Below the pieces are notes generated by a model. It saw only the letters and a list, made by a program, of their open reading frames with translations. It was not told the DNA's origin and did not search any database. A stretch of DNA of 6,126 bases from Acidimicrobiaceae bacterium TMED189 (GTDB lineage Bacteria; Actinomycetota; Acidimicrobiia; Actinomarinales; Actinomarinaceae), in contig NHIM01000022.1 of assembly GCA_002169845.1 (NCBI GenBank), positions 6,591 to 12,716 of the forward strand. The letters run 5' to 3'. Position 1 is the first letter of the stretch. Each line of letters begins with the position of its first letter. This document shows positions 1 to 5,518 of the stretch, one piece after another. The position numbers and the translations under genes were made by a program.

Positions 1-677
1 ATGAGTACTCTATTAATGATAAAAAAAAGATAACAGAATCTCTTATAAAAAATTTAGCTTACCTACATAATTTTAATGTACTAAGTACGGATTTAAAAGA
101 TTTGGGTAAGCATAATAATTATGTAGAAAGGCAGTTAAAAAGATGGGGCAAACAGTTTGAAGCACAAAAGATAAGAGACTTAGAGTCTATGGATAATGCA
201 ACAAATATGTTACTAGACACAATTCCTGAACAACAAAGAGTTAGTCTAGTACATGGAGACTATCGCCTTGATAATGTACGCATAAAGGATAACAATGTTG
301 CCGCTATTTTGGATTGGGAATTATGCACTCTTGGTGATCCACTTGCAGATTTGGGAACAATAATTGCTTCTTGGTCAAATAAGGATGAACTTGATACGCC
401 ATTTATATACTCCCCGTCTCTAAGTGAAGGTTTTTTAAGTAGAAAAGAGATTTTATCAATTTATGAAAACGAATGCTCACTAAGTCTTAAGGATATAGAG
501 TTTTATGTAAGATTATCTTTCTGGAAGCATGCAATGATTATGGAGGGCGTATACGTAAGATATTCTCTCGGTTATTATGGTGATACAGATAAAAATGAAA
601 TAGATGCTTTTGGACAAAGTACAATTAACTTTTTAAAAAAAGCAAATAATAATAATTTATTAGAGGAGATTTTATGA
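1..677 (+). CDS. APH/ACAD10-11-type phosphotransferase, 5'-truncated by window edge
   Basis: This is the C-terminal part (224 residues visible) of an aminoglycoside-phosphotransferase-fold kinase of the type found beside acyl-CoA dehydrogenases. The reading frame is open from base 3 with no stop. The residues before the TTG at 102 already fit the family (LIKNLAYLHN, then DLGKHNNYVERQLKRWG), so the gene starts left of the window and TTG 102 is internal. The catalytic loop is LVHGDYRLDNV (visible residues 82-92, Brenner-type HxDxxxxN: H84, D86, N91). The metal-binding segment is ILDWELCTLGDPLADLG (D104, E106). Relatives are about 340-350 residues, so roughly 115-125 are missing. Known relatives include LvaA and the kinase domains of ACAD10/11, which phosphorylate 4-hydroxyacyl-CoAs; substrate here is inferred only. 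Its stop overlaps the next start (ATGA), so the two are probably translationally coupled. The family call is firm and the substrate is not. Confidence 0.88.
   Translation, partial: EYSINDKKKITESLIKNLAYLHNFNVLSTDLKDLGKHNNYVERQLKRWGKQFEAQKIRDLESMDNATNMLLDTIPEQQRVSLVHGDYRLDNVRIKDNNVAAILDWELCTLGDPLADLGTIIASWSNKDELDTPFIYSPSLSEGFLSRKEILSIYENECSLSLKDIEFYVRLSFWKHAMIMEGVYVRYSLGYYGDTDKNEIDAFGQSTINFLKKANNNNLLEEIL
662..668 (+). promoter_or_regulatory. Shine-Dalgarno for the MaoC gene
   Basis: AGAGGAG lies 5 nt upstream of the ATG at 674, inside the last codons of the phosphotransferase gene. It supports that ATG as the true start and fits reinitiation at the ATGA overlap (674-677). Confidence 0.75.
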
Positions 678-1141
678 ATGTAATCCCAGCAAATGAACTT
701 GAAAATCATATTGGAGAAGAAATTGGAGTTTCTGATTGGATAGAAATCACACAAGAAAGAATAAACCAATTTGCTGATGCTACAAACGATCACCAATTTA
801 TACATGTTGATCCTGAAGCAGCAAAAGCAGCTCCTACACCTTGGGATACAACTATAGCCCATGGCTTTTTAACTCTAAGCTTGCTATCTTATATGTCTGC
901 AACATCAGGTTTTATGCCAGCGGATATGCAAACTGCAGTTAATTATGGACTAGATAAAGTTAGATTTATGGAAGCTGTACCAGTCAACTCTAAAATCAGA
1001 GCAAAATTTACTCTTTCAGATGCGCAATATAAAAAAAATGGAAGATGGTTGGTTAAATCGGCTGCTTCAATAGAAATTGAAGGTGTTGAGAAACCTGCAG
1101 CAATTGCTGAAGCATTAACTTTATACATTGTAAAAGAATAA
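674..1141 (+). CDS. MaoC-like hotdog-fold (R)-enoyl-CoA hydratase
   Basis: A 155-residue single-hotdog MaoC-domain protein, the usual length for the short (R)-specific enoyl-CoA hydratases (PhaJ-like / NodN-like). The hydratase signature is FADATNDHQFIHVDPEAA (residues 33-50). It contains a D39 / H44 pair with the five-residue spacing of the catalytic Asp and His in PhaJ. AHGFLTLSLLSY (62-73) forms the central hot-dog helix. N90-Y-G-L-D-K-V-R97 and a C-terminal strand ending in ALTLYIV complete the fold. It would hydrate trans-2-enoyl-CoA to (R)-3-hydroxyacyl-CoA in the cytoplasm. There is no signal peptide. It overlaps the upstream phosphotransferase by 4 bp and is followed 24 bp later by a thiolase, which fits a role in beta-oxidation-like degradation of short acyl-CoAs. 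Chain length and stereochemistry are inferred from the family, not seen. Confidence 0.9.
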   Translation: MNVIPANELENHIGEEIGVSDWIEITQERINQFADATNDHQFIHVDPEAAKAAPTPWDTTIAHGFLTLSLLSYMSATSGFMPADMQTAVNYGLDKVRFMEAVPVNSKIRAKFTLSDAQYKKNGRWLVKSAASIEIEGVEKPAAIAEALTLYIVKE

Positions 1142-1153
1142 TTTAAAACATTT

Positions 1154-1160
1154 AAGGAGG
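1154..1160 (+). promoter_or_regulatory. Strong Shine-Dalgarno for the thiolase gene
   Basis: A full AAGGAGG sits 5 nt before the ATG at 1166 in the 24-bp gap after the MaoC stop. It is the best ribosome-binding site in the window and fixes the thiolase start. It also shows that this organism uses canonical SD sites inside operons, in contrast to the SD-less starts at 2422, 5480 and 5519. Confidence 0.9.
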
Positions 1161-1165
1161 AAAAA

Positions 1166-2344
1166 ATGAGAGAAGCTGTAATTGTATCAGCTGCAAGAAC
1201 ACCCATAGGAAAAGCTTATAGAGGGGCATACAACAATACTGCTGCACCTACATTAGGTTCATATTCAATAAAGGAAGCTATTTCTAGGGCAAATATAGAA
1301 GCATCTGAGGTAGAAGATGTGATTATGGGGTGTGCACAACAACAAGGTACCCAAGCTTTAAATATAGGAAGATTAAGTGGTATGGCGGCAGGTCTACCTG
1401 ATAGTGTACCTGGAATGACTATCGATAGACAATGCTCATCTGGACTTATGGCAATTGCGACAGGTTCAAAGCAAATAATAACTGACAATATGGATGTTGT
1501 TGTCGCAGGTGGTATTGAATCTATCTCACTAGTACAAACAGCAGATTTTAGGCTTGATTCTGATCCATTAGTATTGGATATGCAGCAGCACGCTTACATG
1601 CCAATGATTGAAACAGCTGATCACGTTGCTGAAAAATATAACGTTTCAAGGGAAGCTCAAGATGAATATTCATTAGAGAGCCAAAAACGAACAGCTGCTG
1701 GACAAGAATCAGGTAAATTTGTTGATGAGATTATTAAAACATCTTCAACTAAGCTCGTCAAAAATAAAGAAACTGGAGAGATAACGGAAGAATCTGTTGA
1801 ACTCTCGCAAGATGAAGGGAACCGTCCAGAAACTACCCTTGAAGGTTTGTCTTCCCTTCCGGCAGTTTATGGCGAAGGTAAATTTATTTCCGCTGGTAAT
1901 GCTTCACAGCTATCAGATGGTTCTGCATCAGTTGTCCTTATGGAAGCAAAAAAAGCTGAAGAAAAAGGTTTAGATCCATTAGGTTATTACAGAGGAATGA
2001 CTGTATCTGCTTTGGCACCTGAAGAAATGGGAATTGGCCCAGTTTTGGCAGTACCAAATTTATTAGAGAAATTTAATCTAAGTATTGATGATATTGGATT
2101 ATGGGAACTTAACGAAGCATTCGCTGTACAAGCACTTTATTGTAGAGATACATTAGGTATAGATCCAAGTATATATAACGTTAATGGAGGATCAATCTCT
2201 ATCGGGCATCCTTATGGCATGACTGGTGCAAGAATGACAATGCATGCTCTTATTGAAGGAAAAAGAAGAAATGCTAAATTTGTTGTCGTCACTATGTGTG
2301 TAGGTGGTGGAATGGGTGCAGCCGGTTTATTTGAAGTAATTTAA
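1166..2344 (+). CDS. Thiolase (acetyl-CoA C-acyltransferase)
   Basis: A complete 392-residue thiolase, typical length for the degradative/biosynthetic class II family. It starts with [16 protein letters not shown]. The nucleophile is C90 in DRQCSSGL. The remaining active-site blocks are NEAFA (N316), [10 protein letters not shown] (H348) and [13 protein letters not shown] (C378). N316, H348 and C378 carry the same numbers as I recall for the Zoogloea ramigera enzyme, and the nucleophile is one off (C89 there). The CoA-binding loop region (about 120-250) and [13 protein letters not shown] (242-254) are intact. It would cleave 3-ketoacyl-CoA to acetyl-CoA plus a shortened acyl-CoA, or run the reverse condensation. 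GHPYG replaces the commoner GHPLG; I read this as subfamily variation. It is the last gene of the phosphotransferase-MaoC-thiolase run, and no convincing terminator follows. Acetoacetyl-CoA versus longer substrates cannot be decided from sequence. Confidence 0.95.
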   Translation: MREAVIVSAARTPIGKAYRGAYNNTAAPTLGSYSIKEAISRANIEASEVEDVIMGCAQQQGTQALNIGRLSGMAAGLPDSVPGMTIDRQCSSGLMAIATGSKQIITDNMDVVVAGGIESISLVQTADFRLDSDPLVLDMQQHAYMPMIETADHVAEKYNVSREAQDEYSLESQKRTAAGQESGKFVDEIIKTSSTKLVKNKETGEITEESVELSQDEGNRPETTLEGLSSLPAVYGEGKFISAGNASQLSDGSASVVLMEAKKAEEKGLDPLGYYRGMTVSALAPEEMGIGPVLAVPNLLEKFNLSIDDIGLWELNEAFAVQALYCRDTLGIDPSIYNVNGGSISIGHPYGMTGARMTMHALIEGKRRNAKFVVVTMCVGGGMGAAGLFEVI

Positions 2345-2390
2345 ATAACAATAGATATTTCTAAATTTTATAAATTATTATTTCGATTTT

Positions 2391-2422
2391 TTGATTTTTA
2401 AGTCAACCCTTATAATGCTTTA
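2391..2422 (+). promoter_or_regulatory. Probable leaderless promoter of the abfD-MDR unit
   Basis: A perfect TATAAT at 2411-2416 ends 5 nt before the ATG at 2422, so initiation at the usual distance would begin the mRNA at the A of the start codon. No Shine-Dalgarno exists upstream of 2422 (the preceding bases are TCAACCCTTATAATGCTTT), which fits a leaderless transcript. The -35 element is poor: TTGATT at 2391-2396 leaves only 14 nt of spacer. The surrounding gap (2345-2421) is very AT-rich and shows no other gene or strong hairpin. Confidence 0.55.
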
Positions 2423-3873
2423 TGGAGAAAATCATTGACAAAAAATCATATTTAAAGTCAATATCTAAAAGAAATTTAAAAATATACCTTATGGGTGAAC
2501 TTGTAGAGGATCCTTTAACTCATCCAATAATTAAGCCGAGTATTGAAGCTATGGCAGAAACATATGAACTGGCTGTTAGAGAACCTGAATTAGCTTCTGT
2601 TCTCTCCCCTTATACCGGTGAATCTATCAATAGGTTTCTTCACATTGCACAGAGTAATGAAGATTTATTTATGCAAAATAAAATGCAAAGAAAGCTTGGT
2701 CAATTAACTGGGACATGTTTTCAAAGATGCGTAGGAATGGACGCTTTTAATGCACTGCATTCAATAACGTTTGAAATTGATGATGCCTGTAATACAAAAT
2801 ATCACGAAAAATTTGAAAATTTTCTTACAGAAATGCACAAATATAACCTTATAGTTGGTGGAGCAATGACAGATGTTAAAGGAGATAGATCAAAACTACC
2901 TCATGAACAAGATGACGAAGATTTATATTTACGTGTTGTCGAAAGAACCGAAAAGGGAGTTTACGTTAAAGGAGCTAAAGCCCATCAAACAGGGTGTATA
3001 AATTCTCATTGGATGATTGTCATGCCAACTCTTAGATTGTCAGATAAAGATAAAGACTATGCAATTGTTGGAGCGATTCCTGTTGATGCAGAAGGAATAA
3101 CCTATATTTACGGTAGACAATCATGTGATACCAGAAGTATGGAGCCTGGAGAATATGATGTAGGAAACAAATATTTTGCTGGCCAGGAAGCAATGGTAAT
3201 TTTTGATAATGTTTTTATTCCAAATGAGTATATTTTCATGAACGGTGAACACGATTTTGCATCTACGCTTGTAGAAAGATTTACAACTTACCATAGAAGA
3301 TCTTATGTATGTAAAGCTGGAGTAGGTGATGTGCTTATAGGGGCAGCCGCAACAATTGCAGAATACAACGGTGTTGAAGAGGCATCGCATATTAAAGATA
3401 AAATTGTTGAAATGAATAAACTCAATGAAACAATATACGCAACTGGTATTGCTTCATCTCTACAAGGAAAGAAAACAAAATCAGGAAACTTTATTAATGA
3501 TGATTTATTAGCAAATGTGTGTAAGCAACATGTTACAAAAGAAACTTATGAAATTGGGAGATTAGCACAAGATCTTGCCGGTGGGTTAGTCGGCTCAATG
3601 CCCTCAGGCATTGATTTCAATGAAGGCGCAATGTCATCTGACTTAAAAAAATATTTAAAGGGTAAAAAGGATATCAATGCTGAAGATAGAGTTAAAATTT
3701 TACGATTAATTGAAAATATGACACTTGGTAGAAATGCTGTTGCTTATCTTACTGAATCTCTTCATGGTGCTGGTTCACCACAAGCTCAGCGAGTTCAAAT
3801 TACAAGAAAAGTGGATATCGAAGAAAAAAAAGATTTTGCTAAAAAATTATCGGGTGTCAAAGAAAGAGAGTAG
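2422..3873 (+). CDS. abfD: 4-hydroxybutyryl-CoA dehydratase / vinylacetyl-CoA isomerase (AbfD family)
   Basis: A complete 483-residue HpaB-superfamily flavoprotein of the 4-hydroxybutyryl-CoA dehydratase type. It converts 4-hydroxybutyryl-CoA to crotonyl-CoA by a ketyl-radical mechanism using FAD and a [4Fe-4S] cluster. Compared with the Clostridium aminobutyricum enzyme as I recall it, the cluster ligands are C99 and C103 (TCFQRCVGMDAFNA), H291 and C297 (YHRRSYVCKAGVGD). Residues Q101, T190 (AKAHQTG), E256 (AGQEAMVIFDN), Y295, K298 and E445 (TESLHGAGSPQAQR) match the catalytic positions. This separates it from plain 4-hydroxyphenylacetate hydroxylases, which lack the ligands. Start 2422 gives an N-terminus that aligns with full-length homologues (SYLKSISKRNLKIYLMGELVEDP). 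One residue is missing between the H and C ligands relative to the clostridial H292-C299 spacing. It is followed 2 bp later by an MDR reductase. A related dehydratase with another 4-hydroxyacyl-CoA substrate cannot be excluded. Confidence 0.88.
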   Translation: MEKIIDKKSYLKSISKRNLKIYLMGELVEDPLTHPIIKPSIEAMAETYELAVREPELASVLSPYTGESINRFLHIAQSNEDLFMQNKMQRKLGQLTGTCFQRCVGMDAFNALHSITFEIDDACNTKYHEKFENFLTEMHKYNLIVGGAMTDVKGDRSKLPHEQDDEDLYLRVVERTEKGVYVKGAKAHQTGCINSHWMIVMPTLRLSDKDKDYAIVGAIPVDAEGITYIYGRQSCDTRSMEPGEYDVGNKYFAGQEAMVIFDNVFIPNEYIFMNGEHDFASTLVERFTTYHRRSYVCKAGVGDVLIGAAATIAEYNGVEEASHIKDKIVEMNKLNETIYATGIASSLQGKKTKSGNFINDDLLANVCKQHVTKETYEIGRLAQDLAGGLVGSMPSGIDFNEGAMSSDLKKYLKGKKDINAEDRVKILRLIENMTLGRNAVAYLTESLHGAGSPQAQRVQITRKVDIEEKKDFAKKLSGVKERE

Positions 3874-3875
3874 AT

Positions 3876-4847
3876 ATGAAGAGTGTTGTATGTACAAAAT
3901 TAGGAAATCCTGAATTACTAGAAATAAAAGATATGGATAAACCTGAGGTATCTAACAATCAAGTATTAATTAAAGTAGATGCAGCTGGTGTTAATTATCC
4001 TGATGCTTTGTTAGTCCAAGGAAAATATCAGGTTGTTATAGAGCCTCCTTTTATACCGGGTAATGAAGTTTGTGGCTATATTGAGGAAGTTGGAAAAGAT
4101 GTAAATCTTGAAATTGGTACAAAAGTAATTGGATTGCCAGAAATGGGTGGTTTTTCAGAATATGTATCTGTAAATAAAAGCTTAGTCATACCCATATCTG
4201 AGAAAGTAACTTCCTTTGCGGGTGCTAGTCTTCCGATTAATTACGGAACAACTTACTACGCATTGAAAAGAAGAGCACAAGCTTCTAGAGGTGAATCACT
4301 TTTAATTTTGGGTGGTTCAGGTGGAATTGGGACTGCAGCAATACAATTGGGACACATTATGGGTCTCAAGACCATTGCGGCTGTTGGGTCTGATGAAAAA
4401 GAAGATTATGTAAAAGAATTAAAAGTTGACTCGATAATCAGATACGATAAAGAAAATTTGAAAGAAAAAGCAAAAGAACTTACCGATGGAAAAGGGGTTG
4501 ATATAGTAATCGATCCAGTTGGTGGAGATGTAAGTGAGCAGGCATTACGGGCTACTGCATGGAATGGAAGGTTACTAGTAATTGGTTTTGCACAAGGTGA
4601 AATACCTAAGATCCCATTAAATATTACATTAGTAAAAGGTGTTTCAATTGTTGGTGTTTGGTGGGGCCGATGGACACAAACTTCTCCTCAAGAAACAGCA
4701 GAAGATTTTTCCGAACTTGTAGGATTCATTGAGAGTGGAGAATTAAATATTACACCTAAAAATATTTATGCTGTGGAAGAAGTGCCTGAGGCATTAAATA
4801 ATTTTTTAACAAGAAAAAATATAGGGAAAACAATAATTAAATTTTAA
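3876..4847 (+). CDS. Zinc-free MDR NADPH:quinone oxidoreductase-type reductase
   Basis: A complete 323-residue medium-chain dehydrogenase/reductase of the quinone oxidoreductase branch. The N-terminal GroES-like domain spans about residues 1-120, with GVNYPDALLVQGKY (38-51) and IPGNEVCGYIEEVG (60-73). The Rossmann domain carries LILGGSGGIGTAAIQLG (143-159), whose glycine-rich loop binds the nicotinamide cofactor. DIVIDPVGG (209-217) and GRLLVIGFA (231-239) are family hallmarks. The structural and catalytic zinc cysteines of alcohol dehydrogenases are absent. At 323 residues it is far shorter than crotonyl-CoA carboxylase/reductases (about 420-450). The start is 2 bp after the abfD stop with only a weak purine-rich stretch upstream, so translational coupling is likely. 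The close coupling suggests that it acts on a product of the same pathway, for example an enoyl-CoA, but 'quinone oxidoreductase' is a family label and the substrate is unknown. Confidence 0.88.
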   Translation: MKSVVCTKLGNPELLEIKDMDKPEVSNNQVLIKVDAAGVNYPDALLVQGKYQVVIEPPFIPGNEVCGYIEEVGKDVNLEIGTKVIGLPEMGGFSEYVSVNKSLVIPISEKVTSFAGASLPINYGTTYYALKRRAQASRGESLLILGGSGGIGTAAIQLGHIMGLKTIAAVGSDEKEDYVKELKVDSIIRYDKENLKEKAKELTDGKGVDIVIDPVGGDVSEQALRATAWNGRLLVIGFAQGEIPKIPLNITLVKGVSIVGVWWGRWTQTSPQETAEDFSELVGFIESGELNITPKNIYAVEEVPEALNNFLTRKNIGKTIIKF

Positions 4848-4857
4848 TTATTTTTTT
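4827..4857. terminator. AT-only palindrome across two convergent stop codons, probable bidirectional terminator
   Basis: AATAATTAAA (4832-4841) and TTTAATTATT (4843-4852) form a perfect 10-bp inverted repeat around one base. A hairpin of 9 bp with a 3-nt loop is possible. Flanking AAAA (4827-4830) pairs with TTTT (4854-4857) across one C/T mismatch. On the plus strand a run of seven T occupies 4851-4857; on the minus strand the stem is followed by GTTTT. Both stop codons (4845-4847 plus, 4848-4850 minus) lie inside it. The stem has no G-C pairs, so its strength is doubtful. Confidence 0.5.
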
Positions 4858-5480
4858 GAGGATTCAAAATAAGGATTATCTCCAGAAGCATGATCAGTAG
4901 CATCAATAATATTTCCTATTTCAGGAATAGCATCTCTTAATGATGTTTCAATGCCCTGGGTTAATGTAACCTGTGCCATTCCACAACCTTGACAGCCACC
5001 GCCAAGCTTAAGGTAAACATCTTGGCCCTCTACTCCTACTAATTGCGCTACTCCGCCATGGGATGCTATAGCTGGATTAATCTGAGACTCTAGAACAGTT
5101 TGTACTTTTTCAGCTAGTTCACCAGTTAATTCAGGCATTTCATCAGGATTACCAAATATCTCAGGACTCGGTGTATTTGGGTTATCCATAGTCAACCCAG
5201 GTGCTGCAGGGTCATCAGAAAGTTCTAACTTAGCATTATTAAATTTATCTAAATCTTTAGATGCAATAATTACAGTAAGACTTCCAAACTCTAATCGCTT
5301 ATCATCAGACCTAGCTTGTTCTAAATCCAAGAAACTAAGATCGTAAGTATATTGATTACCTTGTACACCATCGATTTGAAGAAATAAAGCATATTCATTA
5401 TCCCCAGGCTCTTGTTCCTTTATTTCAAGGATTTTATCAATTGCTTGCTCTCCAATATCGAATTTAAATTTATCGGTCAT
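4848..5480 (-). CDS. nfuA: NfuA-like Fe-S cluster carrier (degenerate A-type + NifU C-terminal domain)
   Basis: A complete 210-residue protein with the two-domain layout of NfuA. Residues about 5-100 resemble a HesB/IscA-type fold but contain no cysteine, as in the degenerate A-type domain of E. coli NfuA. Residues about 118-197 are a NifU C-terminal domain with the cluster-binding pair C163-x-x-C166 in LKLGGGCQGCGMAQVTL, preceded by INPAIASHGG. C163 and C166 are the only cysteines, so a [4Fe-4S] cluster would be bridged between two subunits. The role would be delivery of Fe-S clusters to cytoplasmic apoproteins. The tail DATDHASGDNPYF resembles Acidimicrobiia homologues as I remember them. 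The gene is convergent with the MDR gene with no bases between the stops, and divergent from the ATP-grasp gene. The start codon has no SD but sits 6 nt after a -10-like TATCAT. Function as a carrier is family-based. Confidence 0.9.
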   Translation of the reverse strand: MTDKFKFDIGEQAIDKILEIKEQEPGDNEYALFLQIDGVQGNQYTYDLSFLDLEQARSDDKRLEFGSLTVIIASKDLDKFNNAKLELSDDPAAPGLTMDNPNTPSPEIFGNPDEMPELTGELAEKVQTVLESQINPAIASHGGVAQLVGVEGQDVYLKLGGGCQGCGMAQVTLTQGIETSLRDAIPEIGNIIDATDHASGDNPYFESSKK

Positions 5481-5518
5481 ATAATAATGATAGTGAATTT
5501 GTGGATTGTGTAAAATAA
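5480..5518 (+). promoter_or_regulatory. Tentative promoter region of the ATP-grasp gene
   Basis: The 38-bp divergent gap must hold the promoters of both flanking genes unless transcription comes from inside the nfuA-like gene. Two plus-strand -10 candidates are visible. A perfect TATAAT at 5480-5485 would give a leader of about 27 nt without an SD. TAAAAT at 5511-5516 ends only 2 nt before the ATG at 5519, too close for normal initiation at that codon. Neither has a recognisable -35, so the true site is not resolved. Confidence 0.25.
5481..5514 (-). promoter_or_regulatory. Probable leaderless promoter of the nfuA-like gene
   Basis: Reading the minus strand, TTTACA (5514-5509; 5 of 6 to TTGACA), a 16-nt spacer, TATCAT (5492-5487; 5 of 6 to TATAAT) and six bases (TATTAT) lead directly to the ATG at 5480. 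Initiation 6-7 nt after the -10 would start at the ATG itself, and no Shine-Dalgarno is present. It is better formed than the 2422 promoter because it has both elements. Confidence 0.6.

Noticed and set aside
1..33. ATG at base 1 with a short open frame
   Set aside because: It stops after ten codons at TAA 31-33 and lies in another frame of the phosphotransferase coding region.
102..104. TTG as start codon of the first gene
   Set aside because: The frame is open back to base 3, the upstream residues fit the phosphotransferase family and there is no SD before the TTG; the gene is cut by the window edge.
643..658. AAT trinucleotide repeat near the end of the phosphotransferase gene
   Set aside because: Four copies encoding four asparagines in a low-GC genome are ordinary; nothing suggests phase variation because unit length keeps the frame.
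575..862. Minus-strand open frame of 95 codons
   Set aside because: It is antisense to the phosphotransferase end and MaoC gene, cysteine- and phenylalanine-rich without any recognisable domain, and has no SD.
943..1488. Two minus-strand open frames (943-1206 and 1216-1488)
   Set aside because: Both are antisense to well-supported MaoC and thiolase coding sequence and show no family features.
2345..2421. Intrinsic terminator after the thiolase
   Set aside because: The only hairpin I find is a 5-bp all-AT stem with a TAT loop and no proper T tract, too weak to call.
2415..2438. Seven-codon upstream frame starting at ATG 2415 and overlapping abfD
   Set aside because: Its ATG is part of the TATAAT -10 element, so the expected transcript would not contain it, and it has no SD.
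3121..3390. Minus-strand open frame inside abfD
   Set aside because: It is antisense to highly conserved abfD sequence including the ligand loop, and its composition is that of a shadow frame.
2422..3873. Annotation as 4-hydroxyphenylacetate 3-monooxygenase (HpaB)
   Set aside because: The protein has the C99/C103/H291/C297 cluster ligands and AbfD active-site residues that the flavin monooxygenases lack.
3725..3913. Plus-strand 62-codon frame spanning the abfD/MDR junction
   Set aside because: It is out of frame with two convincing genes, has no SD and has a low-complexity lysine-rich tail.
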